Program-made: the position numbers and the translations under genes
Assembly: GCF_008245005.1 (NCBI RefSeq)
Contig: NZ_CP043427.1
Span: 992,001-1,056,000, forward strand
DNA length: 64,000 bases
Reading direction: 5' to 3'
Source of the DNA: Campylobacter sputorum subsp. sputorum
GTDB lineage: Bacteria; Campylobacterota; Campylobacteria; Campylobacterales; Campylobacteraceae
Shown: positions 28,149 through 38,300 of the stretch, piece by piece
Numbering within the stretch: the stretch's first letter is position 1
Layout of the letters: each line of letters starts with the position of its first letter
Notes under the pieces: generated by a model
Seen by the model: only the letters and a program-made list of their open reading frames with translations
Told to the model about the DNA's origin: nothing
The model's database searches: none

Positions 28149-28341
28149 CTACACTTCTTTCGATTGTCCATAATAGTTTTCTTTATAAAATTTTCGATTA
28201 ACCTTGCCTGCAATCACTATCAGATTTGGATTGCCTTTTAACATTCTCTCATTTAATTCTTTTATCATTTTGTATGCCTTAGGTTTTGAAACTCCCCCAA
28301 TCTTTGCTGACTTCTTCAGCATAAACATACATTTTTCTCAT
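28149..28341 (-). pseudogene. Frameshifted excisionase-like gene
   Basis: An ATG at 28341 follows AAAGGAGG, a strong ribosome-binding site. It reads MRKMYVYAEEV and then, after a one-base shift near 28309, GGVSKPKAYKMIKELNERML and KGNPNLIVIAGKVNRKFYK to a TAG at 28149. The size (about 64 residues), the AEEVAKxxGVSKPKAYK helix-turn-helix and the position just before an integrase start match the small excisionase/DNA-binding proteins of Tn916-like elements. Confidence 0.65.
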
Positions 28342-28382
28342 ATTTTTCCTCCTTTCTCGTTTATTTTAATTTGCGATATATA

Positions 28383-28460
28383 TTAGTATACTGATTTATA
28401 CAATATAAGTCAATAGTTATTTATAATTTTTATCAGAATTTCTCTTTATTTTTAGTATAC
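28383..28460. promoter_or_regulatory. Divergent promoter region with repeated TTAGTATAC, candidate operators
   Basis: TTAGTATAC, with its palindromic core GTATAC, occurs at 28383-28391 and 28452-28460 between the divergent excisionase remnant and the XRE regulator gene. TATAAT boxes follow the second copy at 28468-28473 and 28478-28483. The spacing and symmetry suit binding by the adjacent regulator; this is inference. Confidence 0.45.
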
Positions 28461-28502
28461 AATTTGATATAATAAGATATAATAAATATAAGAGATTATA
28501 AT

Positions 28503-29105
28503 ATGAATAATAAAACTGTATCAGAACGATTGAAATATCTTCGTTCTATAAATAAAAAAACACAAAAGGAGTTTGCAGAATTTTTAGGAATACCTCAACC
28601 GTCAATGTCTGCTTATGAAAATGGTAAAAATAATCCTACAATAGATGTGCTGATAGATATTGCCGATAAATGCAAAGTATCTTTAGATTGGCTTGCTGGA
28701 AGAAGTGTCTATGCTTTCGGTCTTTCAAGCATGAGAGATTTTGTATTATTTATGTATGAACTGGCAATGAAAAAAGAAATCGGATTTGAAATAATTGTTG
28801 AAGATAAATTCTCCAATAATGACATTGAAACCGATGAAAATAAATGGAATGTTAAGCTTGTGTTCTATGGTAATGATAAAGAACACGCTTTTAATGCTGA
28901 CGTATGTAATATTCTAAAAGAATTGTCTGATAATCTGTTTGACTTGGAGTCTTACTCTATTACAAAAGAACAATTTGATTCTATGAAAAATAAGTCTGTA
29001 GAATATTATTCTCTCCCATTAACACAGAAAGAGTTTGAGGAACTTTCAAGAGATGAAATTCTAAAAAAGAGAATTGAGTATTTGAAAGAAAATAATTTGC
29101 TATAA
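28503..29105 (+). CDS. XRE-family transcriptional regulator
   Basis: This 200-residue protein has a clear Cro/CI helix-turn-helix at residues 5-65 (RLKYLRSINKKTQKEFAEFL, IPQPSMSAYENGKNNPTIDV, DKCKVSLDWLAGRS). The C-terminal region of about 130 residues has no feature I recognise and no LexA-type protease motif. Such regulators are common in mobile elements of Firmicutes. It faces the excisionase/integrase remnants across a region with repeated TTAGTATAC sites and probably once controlled the element. Only a weak ribosome-binding site is visible. Confidence 0.85.
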   Translation: MNNKTVSERLKYLRSINKKTQKEFAEFLGIPQPSMSAYENGKNNPTIDVLIDIADKCKVSLDWLAGRSVYAFGLSSMRDFVLFMYELAMKKEIGFEIIVEDKFSNNDIETDENKWNVKLVFYGNDKEHAFNADVCNILKELSDNLFDLESYSITKEQFDSMKNKSVEYYSLPLTQKEFEELSRDEILKKRIEYLKENNLL

Positions 29106-29159
29106 AAACGGAATCGTTAAAACGACAAAATTTTATAAGTAATGCAGGAGGTATTAAGT

Positions 29160-29532
29160 TTGAAAAGAGATATGGACTTATGCAGAAAAATTTTATTTAA
29201 AATCGAATAACAATATATTGATACGGCATTGTCAAATCTTGAACTAGAAAATTATGATAATTTACAAATTGATTATCATTGTAAAATTTTAAATGAAGCT
29301 GGATTGATTGATTACTATAATGCTCAGTATGCTGATAACTCATTATACTTTTTTCAGTTGGTTCATTAACTTGGGAAGGACATGATTTTTAGATAAAATT
29401 AGAGAAGATACTACATGGAATAATGTCAAGAAGATAATTAAAGATAAAGCTCTGCCGTTTACATTAGAAGTTGCTAAAACAATCGCCACAGATTTGTTGG
29501 CAGTTTCTATGAAAGCAGTATTAAACTTATAA
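29160..29532 (+). pseudogene. DUF2513-like gene, broken by a stop and a frameshift
   Basis: After a very strong AGGAGG, a TTG at 29160 opens KRDMDLCRKILFKIE, then an in-frame TAA near 29208. The frame continues QYIDTALSNLELENYDNL, YHCKILNEAGLID and YADNSLYFF. It shifts by one base at a T6 tract near 29351 into SVGSLTWEGHDFLDKIREDT, ending AVSMKAVLNL at 29532. This is the pattern of DUF2513, small proteins common in Firmicutes prophages and elements, with unknown function. It follows the XRE gene and ends at a strong terminator. Confidence 0.7.
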
Positions 29533-29545
29533 ATGATAAAAAACA

Positions 29546-29581
29546 AAAAAGCAACTAGGATTTTTCTCTTAGTTGCTTTTT
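29546..29581 (+). terminator. Rho-independent terminator after the DUF2513 remnant
   Basis: AAAAAGCAACTAGGA pairs with TCTTAGTTGCTTTTT (15 pairs, one G-U) around a TTTTTC loop, with a T-run at the 3' side. This long A/T-flanked form is typical of Firmicutes terminators. Confidence 0.8.
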
Positions 29582-29624
29582 GTATTCCTTGAAAATTATT
29601 CTTCAGGTGACCAATTTCTAAAAT

Positions 29625-29644
29625 TTGCAAGCATTTCGCAAGCA
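29625..29644 (+). repeat. Paired 9-bp direct repeats near the right end of the island
   Basis: TTGCAAGCA (29625-29633) and TCGCAAGCA (29636-29644) repeat the pair at 24971-24990 with the same 11-bp offset. They lie just inside the right direct repeat and are candidate integrase arm sites. Confidence 0.5.
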
Positions 29645-29650
29645 CACCAA

Positions 29651-29709
29651 TCACAAAATGGCTAGTTATAAGGCTTTAGAGCCTGTTTTTAACTACTCCC
29701 ACTCAATCG
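29651..29709 (+). repeat. Right imperfect direct repeat overlapping the guaA 3' end (attachment-site candidate)
   Basis: This copy matches 24811-24870 and includes the last codons of guaA, so insertion would have left guaA intact. It also contains AGGCTTTAGAGCCTGTTTTT, a 5-bp hairpin with a T-run that can act as a terminator on the plus strand; the left copy has a base change that breaks this stem. The 3' end of guaA is a known integration site for genomic islands. Confidence 0.7.
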
Positions 29710-31228
29710 TTGCAGGTGGTTTGCTTGAAATGTCATACACTACGCGGTTAATTCCATCAACTTCGTTTATAATTCTACGACTTATATTTTCTAACAAATC
29801 ATAAGGAAGTCTTGAAAAACTTGCAGTCATTCCATCACTTGCATCAACCACGCGAATGCAAACTGCATTTTCATAAGTTCTATTATCGCCCATAACTCCA
29901 ACCGAATTTACATTTAAAAGCACACAAAATGCCTGCCAAGTTTTATTATACCAACCACTTGATTTAAGTTCATCTCGCAAGATTACATCTGCTTTTCTAA
30001 GAAGTTCTAGCCTATCTTTTGTAACATCGCCCATTATGCGTATAGCTAGTCCTGGTCCTGGGAAAGGATGGCGATAAACTAAATCTGGGCTTAAACCAAG
30101 CTCTATCCCAAGTTTTCTAACTTCATCTTTAAAAATCTCTCTTAATGGCTCAATTAACTCAAATTTCATATCCTTTGGAAGACCGCCAACATTATGATGA
30201 GATTTTATGGTCTTACTAGATCCAACTACGCTACTTTCAATGATATCAGTATAAAGTGTGCCTTGAGCGAGATATTTTACATTTTCATGTTTTTTTGCTT
30301 CTTTATCAAAAACTTCTATGAAAGTATTGCCTATTATCTTTCTTTTTTGCTCTGGATCACTCACACCTTCTAATCTTTCTAAAAACAACTTACTCGCGTC
30401 TATACTTATAAGATCAACGCCTAATTTTAGTTTAAATGTAGCCTCTACTTGCTTTGCCTCATCTGTTCTTAAAAGTCCATTATCAACAAAAACAACAATC
30501 AAATTTTGCGGCACAGCGTGAGCAAGAAGTGCAGCAACCACAGAACTATCAACTCCGCCACTAACAGCACACAAAACTTTATCATTTCCAACTTTTGCTT
30601 TTATTGTTTCACACTGAGTTTTAGCAAAACTTCCCATATTCCAAGTGCTTTCGCATCCACAAATGTATTTTGCAAAATTCTTTAAAATTTTATCGCCAAA
30701 GTGCGAATGTGCTACTTCTGGATGAAATTGCAAAGCATAAATTCTCTCTTTTTCATTTCCAAACGCACAAAACGGAGAATTATCGCTAGTTGCTATCGTT
30801 TCAAAGCCATCTGGCAAATTTTCAACCTTATCAGAATGACTCATCCATACTATTTGCTCATCATCTGTTTGCTTAAATAAATCATGATCTTTTTTAAATT
30901 TTAAATTTGCCTTACCATACTCCTTATGCGACGCAGCAACCACACTTGCGCCAAATTTATGAGCAATAAGCTGCATTCCATAACAAATTCCTAAAATTGG
31001 CAAACCTAAAGAAAATAACTCATCATCGCAAAAATAAGCATCGCTAGCATAAACACTAGCTGGTCCACCACTTAAAATAATACCTTTTGGCGACTTTGCT
31101 TTTATATCACTAATACTTGCATTAAATGGCAAAAGTTCTGCATATACACCATTTTCACGCAATCTTCTAGCAATGAGTTGAGTATATTGCGAACCAAAGT
31201 CTAAAACTATAATATCTGCTGTTTTCAT
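29693..31228 (-). CDS. guaA: GMP synthase (glutamine-hydrolysing)
   Basis: GuaA aminates XMP to GMP. The 511 residues contain an N-terminal class I glutamine amidotransferase domain (GICYGMQ with catalytic C82, FHPEVAHS with the histidine of the triad), the ATP pyrophosphatase P-loop [12 protein letters not shown], and the C-terminal dimerisation domain ending [17 protein letters not shown]. It appears complete although its last codons lie within the island's right repeat. A short lipoprotein gene lies upstream on the same strand. Confidence 0.97.
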   Translation of the reverse strand: MKTADIIVLDFGSQYTQLIARRLRENGVYAELLPFNASISDIKAKSPKGIILSGGPASVYASDAYFCDDELFSLGLPILGICYGMQLIAHKFGASVVAASHKEYGKANLKFKKDHDLFKQTDDEQIVWMSHSDKVENLPDGFETIATSDNSPFCAFGNEKERIYALQFHPEVAHSHFGDKILKNFAKYICGCESTWNMGSFAKTQCETIKAKVGNDKVLCAVSGGVDSSVVAALLAHAVPQNLIVVFVDNGLLRTDEAKQVEATFKLKLGVDLISIDASKLFLERLEGVSDPEQKRKIIGNTFIEVFDKEAKKHENVKYLAQGTLYTDIIESSVVGSSKTIKSHHNVGGLPKDMKFELIEPLREIFKDEVRKLGIELGLSPDLVYRHPFPGPGLAIRIMGDVTKDRLELLRKADVILRDELKSSGWYNKTWQAFCVLLNVNSVGVMGDNRTYENAVCIRVVDASDGMTASFSRLPYDLLENISRRIINEVDGINRVVYDISSKPPATIEWE

Positions 31229-31308
31229 AAAAATTCCTATTTGTTTAATCTAAATTTAACCAAGCACAATTGTATCAAATTTAAACTTATTTATTTTTAT
31301 ATTAAATT

Positions 31309-31482
31309 TTATTTTGTTATCGTATCGTGATTTGATATAAAATTTTCATTCGTTTTATTTACATCATTAGAAGAATCTGTGGAATAAAAAGGCGGTGCTT
31401 TATAACCGCAAGCTGCAAATAAAATTAATAAAAAAAATGCTAAAATAACCTTATGAAAAGCGTTAAAGAAATTATTACTCAT
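31309..31482 (-). CDS. Short LptM/YifL-like lipoprotein
   Basis: This 57-residue ORF has AAGGAG ten bases before its ATG. It has a hydrophobic N-terminus (KVILAFFLLILF) ending in the lipobox LFAAC with Cys25. GYKAPPFYS follows, like the CGxKGPLYxP start of LptM (YifL), a tiny outer-membrane lipoprotein that in E. coli helps LptD fold. The rest is polar. Its first 30 bases overlap the start of the divergent DciA-like gene. The family assignment rests on a very short motif. Confidence 0.65.
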   Translation of the reverse strand: MSNNFFNAFHKVILAFFLLILFAACGYKAPPFYSTDSSNDVNKTNENFISNHDTITK

Positions 31483-31899
31483 ATGTCAAACACTCCTTCT
31501 TATAGCAAATTAAAAAAATTCAAAGAAGCAAAAGAGTTTATATCTCTTCTTGGAAAATCCAAAAATAGCATTATAAACAACACATTTTGCAAAGATGAAA
31601 TTATGTATATAGTTGTTTTACATCCTGCATATAAGCAAGAATTAAATAGTGATAGTAGTATAAATCAAATAAAAAACTTATTAAAAAAATACTGCGAAAT
31701 AAACAAAAATAGCACTTTATCAAATATTAAAAAGATAGAAATCATCATAAAAAAACCAAAAAAAGAAGAAAAAATCATAAAAATAAAAAAAGATTACTCG
31801 CATTTATCTTGTGGCGAGTTTGAAAATTTAGCCACATCGCAAGAAATACACAAAATTTATCAAAACATTAAAGAAGAACTAAAAAATGCTTATAGATGA
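31453..31899 (+). CDS. DciA-like (DUF721) protein
   Basis: This basic 148-residue protein has an N-terminal region that fits the DUF721/DciA family (LGKSKNSIINNTFCKDEIMY, then VVLHPAYKQEL as in the family's short beta-strand core). A lysine-rich tail follows. DciA helps load the replicative helicase in bacteria lacking DnaC/DnaI. Assignment is by pattern and by its usual place before uvrC in Campylobacter. It overlaps uvrC by 14 bp and, divergently, the short lipoprotein gene by 30 bp. Its ribosome-binding site is weak. Confidence 0.6.
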   Translation: MKSVKEIITHMSNTPSYSKLKKFKEAKEFISLLGKSKNSIINNTFCKDEIMYIVVLHPAYKQELNSDSSINQIKNLLKKYCEINKNSTLSNIKKIEIIIKKPKKEEKIIKIKKDYSHLSCGEFENLATSQEIHKIYQNIKEELKNAYR

Positions 31900-33685
31900 C
31901 ATTTTAGCTCTTCCTAAAAATCCAGGTGTTTATGAGTATTTTGATAAAGATGGAAAACTTCTTTATGTAGGTAAGGCAAAAAATTTAAAAAATAGAGTAA
32001 GAAGTTATTTTAGTTTTAGCCCAGCTCTATCCCCAAGCCCACGCCTTAGTATGCGTATAGCCAGGATGATAAGTCAAAGCGTGCATTTAGAATACATCAT
32101 AACAGATTCTGAAAGCGACGCACTGATATTAGAAAACTCATTTATAAAACAACTTAAGCCAAAATACAACATTTTACTAAGAGATGATAAAACATATCCT
32201 TATATTTATATAGATTTAAGTTTGGATTTTCCGCGTTTTGAAATAACAAGAAAAGTTATAAAAGGTAAAAATGTAAGGTATTTTGGTCCATATTTTAAAG
32301 GTAGTAAAGAAATTTTAAATGCTTTGTATCTTAAATTTCCACTTGTTCAAAAAAAATCGTGTATAAAAGGTAAAAAAGCTTGTCTTTTTTATCAAATAAA
32401 GCGTTGTAATGCACCTTGTGAAAATAAAATTTCGCAAGAACAATACTCTAAAATAGTAGATGATGCCATAAAAGATATGCAAAATCCAGCGTCTCTTGTG
32501 CCATTTTTACAAAATTTAATGATAAATTATGCAAATAACGAAAACTACGAAGAAGCAGCTATAGTGCGTGATCAAATCCAAACCATAAAAGATATGCAAA
32601 TAAAAGTAGAGGTTGATTTGGCTAAATTAGAAGACTTCGATGTAATTGCCATAAAAGCTGATAAAAATATAGTTTGCTCTGTAATATTTAATATAAGAAA
32701 TGGCAAAATAAGCAACTCAAGACATATTATTTCAATGGTTGAAAATGCGAGTATTAATGAGATAAATGAACTTTATAAACAAATTATAATAGAAGCTTAT
32801 CCAAAAGAAAGCCCGATAAACTCTACTAAAATTTACACATATGAGGATTTTGAAGATAAAGAGTTGGTAGCTGAAATTTTAAGCAAAAGACATATGGTTA
32901 AATTTAAGATCCAAACTCCAAAAATAGGCGAAAAAAGAAAAATTTGCGACATTGCGTATAAAAACTGCGATTTACAAATTCAAAAACATTTGAAAAATAG
33001 CAATTATGAGCTTTTAAATGACATAAAACAAACTTTTGATTTAAACAATACTCCTTTTAGAATAGAAATTTTTGATAACTCGCATATGCAAGGTGTTGCA
33101 AATGTTGGCTCTATGGTAAGTTTTGAATTGGATCATTTTATAAAAGATGCCTATAGACACGCGCATTTACAAAGCAAAAACGATTATGATCAAATGAATG
33201 AGTTTTTAACGCTAAGAGCTAAAAGATTTGATAAACTAAACCCGCCAGATTTATGGATAATTGATGGCGGACAAGCTTTGCTGGATTTAGCTAGTTTAAT
33301 AATCCAAAGTAGTGGTGCAAATGTAGATGTGATTGCTATTTCAAAAGAAAAAATAGACGCTAAAGCTCACCGCGCAAAAGGAAACGCAAAAGATAAAATT
33401 TACACAAAAAGCGGAGTTTTTAAATTTGAAACAAATAGTAAAATTTTGCAATTCATTCAAAAACTACGCGATGAAGCCCATAGATTTGCCATTTCATTTC
33501 ATCAAAAAACAAAAAGAAAAATGGATTTAAATAGCTCAAAGATGAAAAATCTTGGAATAAGCGATGGAAGTATAAAAAAATTACTAAATTATTATGGCTC
33601 GTTTGATAAAATATATGAAGCTAGTTTTGAAGAGATAAAATCCCTTACAAATATTAAAGTAGCTAATAAAATTAAAAATATATAA
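31886..33685 (+). CDS. uvrC: Excinuclease ABC subunit C
   Basis: UvrC makes both incisions in nucleotide excision repair. The 599 residues show the N-terminal GIY-YIG nuclease (PGVYEYFDKDGKLLYVGKAK), a CxxC-type cluster region (CIKGKKACLFYQIKRCNAPC), the UVR helix pair (YEEAAIVRDQIQTI), the RNase H-like second nuclease (IEIFDNSHMQG, WIIDGGQAL, KRFDKLNPPD) and a C-terminal helix-hairpin-helix (GISDGSIKKLLNYYGSFD). It overlaps the DciA-like gene by 14 bp. Confidence 0.95.
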   Translation: MLIDDILALPKNPGVYEYFDKDGKLLYVGKAKNLKNRVRSYFSFSPALSPSPRLSMRIARMISQSVHLEYIITDSESDALILENSFIKQLKPKYNILLRDDKTYPYIYIDLSLDFPRFEITRKVIKGKNVRYFGPYFKGSKEILNALYLKFPLVQKKSCIKGKKACLFYQIKRCNAPCENKISQEQYSKIVDDAIKDMQNPASLVPFLQNLMINYANNENYEEAAIVRDQIQTIKDMQIKVEVDLAKLEDFDVIAIKADKNIVCSVIFNIRNGKISNSRHIISMVENASINEINELYKQIIIEAYPKESPINSTKIYTYEDFEDKELVAEILSKRHMVKFKIQTPKIGEKRKICDIAYKNCDLQIQKHLKNSNYELLNDIKQTFDLNNTPFRIEIFDNSHMQGVANVGSMVSFELDHFIKDAYRHAHLQSKNDYDQMNEFLTLRAKRFDKLNPPDLWIIDGGQALLDLASLIIQSSGANVDVIAISKEKIDAKAHRAKGNAKDKIYTKSGVFKFETNSKILQFIQKLRDEAHRFAISFHQKTKRKMDLNSSKMKNLGISDGSIKKLLNYYGSFDKIYEASFEEIKSLTNIKVANKIKNI

Positions 33686-33709
33686 TATTTATATATTTAA
33701 AAGTATTGC

Positions 33710-33734
33710 TATAATATCAAAAATATTGTATAAT
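33710..33734 (+). promoter_or_regulatory. Two -10 boxes upstream of the TcyP-like gene
   Basis: TATAAT at 33710-33715 and 33729-33734 lie in a strongly A+T-rich 115-base gap. Either could serve the symporter gene, which has AAAAGGA before its ATG at 33802. Confidence 0.4.
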
Positions 33735-33801
33735 AACTTTTTTTAAAATATTTAATATATTATTATTATATATTTTAAATTTCAAATTTAAAAGGACTTT
33801 T

Positions 33802-35199
33802 ATGTATAGTTTTTTTGTTAATTTTTTTAACATATCTAGCATTTACACTCTACTTGGACTTTTTGCTTTAGCATTTATATTTTATCTGTTAAAAGTGTTG
33901 AAAAATGCAGGAGTAAGTAACGGCAAGATTATGGCTTTATCTTTAATTTTTGGAATCTTACTTGGGTATTCATGCTTATATTTAGCAAATTTTCCACATC
34001 AAAATATATTATCTTTAAAAGATTCTACTAACCTAAGACCACTTTATGAAATTTATGTGTGGTTTAAATTTATAATAGTTATGTTTATAAGCTTTTTAAA
34101 GCTCTTAATCATTCCTATAATATTTTTTGGCATTATAAGGGTTATCATAAATTTGGATCAAAATGTCAAATTTAAAAATATCTTTGGCATATCTTTTTCT
34201 TATCTGATGATAACAACAGCCATTGCTTCGCTCATCGGTATAACTTTGGCTATTGTTATGCAAGTAGGCTCAGGAACGATAAATCAAACTACTACAAAAA
34301 TTATAAAAGAAGTTAAGCCTCTAAATGAAGTTATACTGGACTTTATACCAAGCAATATAATCTCAGCTATGGCAAATACAAATGTTCTTGGCGTAGTTAT
34401 ATTTTCTTTATTTATAGCATTTGGTGCAAATATTCTAGCAAAAAAAGATGAAAATATAAAAAATTTTGATATTTTTAGAAATTTGATAGATTTTATTTAT
34501 AAAATCATTATGCAAATAACCAAAAAAGTCATATCATTTTTACCTTATGTAGTTGTTGTAATGATAGCAAATACATTTTTAGAAAACGGATTTGATGCGA
34601 TTATTTCTGCACTTGATTATATTGTTTTATGCTATATAGCAGCTATTTTAACACTTAGTATGCACACTATTGTTCTTTTGCTAAATGGCTTAAATCCTAT
34701 AAAATATTTTCAAAAAGCCCTGCCAACGCTAATAATGGCTTTTACATCAAGAAGCTCATCTGGGACACTTCCAATGACAATATCAACACTTACAAATAAA
34801 TTTGGCGTAAGCTCAAGCAATGCATCTTTTGTGGCAAGTATCTCAACAACGATTGGAATGAATGGATGTGCTGGTTTTTATACTGGAAGTGCCGCTGTGT
34901 TTTTACTAAATGCACTTGGGGTAAATATAACTTTTGAATACATTGCAATGATAGTGATATTAAGCGTAATAGCTTCATTTGGCATAGCAGGAATTCCAGG
35001 AATTGCTATAATGGCACTTTCCGTTGTTATAACAGGTCTTGGCTTAGAAAACAATTTCGCACTTCTTGCAACTATTTTAGCAATTGATCCAATCATTGAT
35101 ATGGTAAGAACAGCTACAAATGTATCTGGCGGAATGATTGCCAGTATAGCAACAGACAAAGGACTAAAAACATTAAGCAAGGATGTTTATAATTCATAA
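33802..35199 (+). CDS. Dicarboxylate/amino acid:cation symporter (TcyP/YdjN-like)
   Basis: This 465-residue inner-membrane protein of the DAACS family has about eight transmembrane helices and re-entrant loops. The conserved serine-rich loop is present as FTSRSSSGTLPMTI, with ISTTIGMNGCAGFYTG and IDMVRTATNVSGG further on. The order of features and the NGCAG segment resemble the L-cystine transporter branch (TcyP/YdjN) more than C4-dicarboxylate DctA. The substrate is inferred. It stands alone between its own promoter region and a hairpin. Confidence 0.8.
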   Translation: MYSFFVNFFNISSIYTLLGLFALAFIFYLLKVLKNAGVSNGKIMALSLIFGILLGYSCLYLANFPHQNILSLKDSTNLRPLYEIYVWFKFIIVMFISFLKLLIIPIIFFGIIRVIINLDQNVKFKNIFGISFSYLMITTAIASLIGITLAIVMQVGSGTINQTTTKIIKEVKPLNEVILDFIPSNIISAMANTNVLGVVIFSLFIAFGANILAKKDENIKNFDIFRNLIDFIYKIIMQITKKVISFLPYVVVVMIANTFLENGFDAIISALDYIVLCYIAAILTLSMHTIVLLLNGLNPIKYFQKALPTLIMAFTSRSSSGTLPMTISTLTNKFGVSSSNASFVASISTTIGMNGCAGFYTGSAAVFLLNALGVNITFEYIAMIVILSVIASFGIAGIPGIAIMALSVVITGLGLENNFALLATILAIDPIIDMVRTATNVSGGMIASIATDKGLKTLSKDVYNS

Positions 35200-35206
35200 A
35201 AATACA

Positions 35207-35233
35207 TTTATCGGGTAAATATTACCCGATAAA
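35207..35233 (+). terminator. Hairpin terminator after the symporter gene
   Basis: A perfect 12-bp stem, TTTATCGGGTAA/TTACCCGATAAA, with an ATA loop, seven bases after the stop codon. It lacks a T-run, so termination strength is uncertain. Confidence 0.65.
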
Positions 35234-35304
35234 TTAAAAAGAGTTTTTGATAATTTTTGGTAGAATATGCTTTAATATAAATTTCAAGGATAAATTTATT
35301 TAGC

Positions 35305-38300
35305 ATGAAAAATACATTTAAAATTGTAACTAGCATACCATTACTTGTTTTAGCAATTATTTTTTCATATTTCATATATAGTACTTATGAAAAACTTAAA
35401 CAAAACGATGAAATGAAAACAACTCTAAAGGAGTATTCTACATTAAAACAATTAAAAACAGCTATAGAAAAAGAAGCTCAAATGGGTGTCTTAACCCTAG
35501 ATAAAACAAATAGTTTTAATGTAGAAATTTTTACAAATCAAATACAAAAAACAAATAGACTTATACAATACGCTTATGGAGAAAATTTAAGCGAAAATAT
35601 AAATATATTTTTAACAAAAACGAGCAAAATAAGACAAAATCCAAAACTAGATAATTTTGAGCATTTATACGCACCTTATCTAGAAATATATAGATATCTA
35701 AACAAAGAAATTTTAGAAAAACTTACAACTCTTTTAAACTATAATGCCCCACTAAATATAAATTCATTTATAAATTACATTATATTTTCTCAAGATATTA
35801 TTACCACGACAAACCTGCAAAGAGACTATATAAATAATATTTTGATTACAAACACACCAATATCAAAAAATCAAAAACAATTTTGGCTAGAAATAGCTTA
35901 TGCAAATACAAATGTAAATCCATTTATACTAATGTCAACTAATTCAAAAGCACAAATGTTAAATATAGATCCAAATGACGAACTAAATGATTTATTTCAA
36001 ATATGCTCTGAATTAAAACTAAATATATTATTTGAAGCACAAAATGCAGAATTTAAAACACCATATAGAAAATGGACTGAAAAAACTGACGATAAATTAT
36101 CTATATTATATCAATATAACGACATAGCTTATCAAAATATATCAACACAATTGCAACAATACGAAGAATTCCTTGAAAATGACATTAAAATTTATATTCT
36201 TATGCTTGTGCTATGCGGTGTATTTTTTATAGAACTGATAATAAGTCTTAATAGACGAAATCAAATTATGAAATATTTCAGATATACGCTTGATACACTA
36301 AAACAAAAAGGCTATTTAGACGAAAAAATAAATTTTAAATTTAATTCTAAGAAAAATATACAATATGCGTTTTTAAACATAGATAAATCCATAAAAAATA
36401 TGGCTTACTCTATAAGCTCTCTTAAAAAAGCAAATCAAATAAAAACAGATCTTCTAGTAAATATCGCTCATGAGATACAAGCTCCATTACAAGGCATAAT
36501 TAGCTATATAGATTTGATAGAAAAAAGATATAAAAATGTCATAACCAAAAACATAAAAGAAAATGCAAAAAATATTTTTCAAATAGCAAAAAATATAAAA
36601 GAGACCAAAAATATAGAAAACAATCAAGTTTTAATTAAAAATATAGATTTTCTACCAATAAAAGAATTTGAAAACACTGCACAAATTTTTGTGCTTTTAG
36701 CCTCAGATAAAAATATCGAATTTTATGTTTTCATAGACCCAAAACTTTCAAGCTACATAAATGGCGATTTAGTAAAAATAAAAGAAATTTTGATAAACCT
36801 ACTAGATAATGCCATTAAATTTACACACGATGGCGGGAAAGTAATCTTACGCGTAATAAAAATGGATTGTAATGTTAAAAATGAAGTTAAAATAAAATTT
36901 AGCGTTGAAGATAATGGTGGAAATATAAATATAGAAAAAATTGATCAAATTTTTATAGAAACCTCAATAAACAAAGAGGAATATGAAAAAAAATATTTAA
37001 ATTTAGGACTTGGTATATCTAAAAAATTAGCCACTTTACTAGGCGGAGAGCTTATATTTAAAAATAACTCAAAAACTGGAAATACATTTGATTTTATCAT
37101 AAATTTAAAAGATACCAATATAAATGTGCCGTTAAATCAATATAGCTTAAAAATAGCAGTTATAGAATCAAAAAGTGAAGAATTTAATAAAATTTTAGAA
37201 ATTTATTTACGCAGTCTTGGAGTTGATTGCGAGTTTTTCTCTAATGTAGAAAAACTCAAGCCACAATATTTTGATTTTGATATTATCTTTATTCGTTTTG
37301 ATGATTATATGGAATTAAAAATAAAATTTAATAAACCTATAATCATTAGTGTAAATTACTATATTTTAAACTCTGTAAAAGAAGAAGATATGAATCAAAA
37401 TATTTTCTACATAGATGAACCTATAAAATTAACTTATATAGATAAAACATTACAAAACATAATGTCCGTTAAAAAATCAAATCCAAACTACATTATAAGC
37501 AATAAAATAGAAAAAATAGATGATAAATTTAACGCAAAAGCTTTAGTTTTGACAACTGATGTTACTATGCAAAAACTTATAAAATATATGTTATCTTATT
37601 TGTATATACAAACTACCATAGTTACATCCATAAAAGAACTTATTTCTGAATATACTCAACTATCTTATGAAGTAATTTTTATACAACTAGATCCTACGAT
37701 GCAAATAGATGAACATGGCATAAAAAGTATCATAGAATTTGAAAAAGAAAATGCTATAAATCACTCTCCAATCATAGCAATTACAGATAATATCATAAAA
37801 AGAAATGATGAAAGTATTTATGGAAATGGCTTTGATGATTTAATATCTCAACCATTAAAAATCAATACTCTTTCAAGATTATTAAACAAACTCATACCGC
37901 AACATAAAATCATACCAAATATGCAGTTAAGACAAACCATTACCGCTCATTATACAAAAAGCAGTAATGTAAATAAAAAAGATATTTTGATAGTTAAAAA
38001 ATCTATTCTTGATAATAATTTGATGAAAAATAAATTCCAAGAATTTTTTGAAAATATAGATGTCGCTACAAGTTTAAATACATTTAAAAAACTTATAAAA
38101 GAAATTTCTTATGATGTATTAATCATAGATATAAATTTACCAAAATTAAATTTAGACGATATAGAAAAATTACTATCAAATCCGGACGAAAACGCAAATA
38201 CTCACATAAAAACAGTATTGATGATAGACGATAAAAAAAGCATTTTAGAAAAACATAAAAACTACTTTGATAATATAATTTACAACAATACTGAACTAAA

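Noticed and set aside
29343-29654. Minus-strand 103-residue open frame near guaA
   Set aside because: It runs antisense through the DUF2513 remnant, the terminator and the TTGCAAGCA repeats, so it is best read as a shadow.
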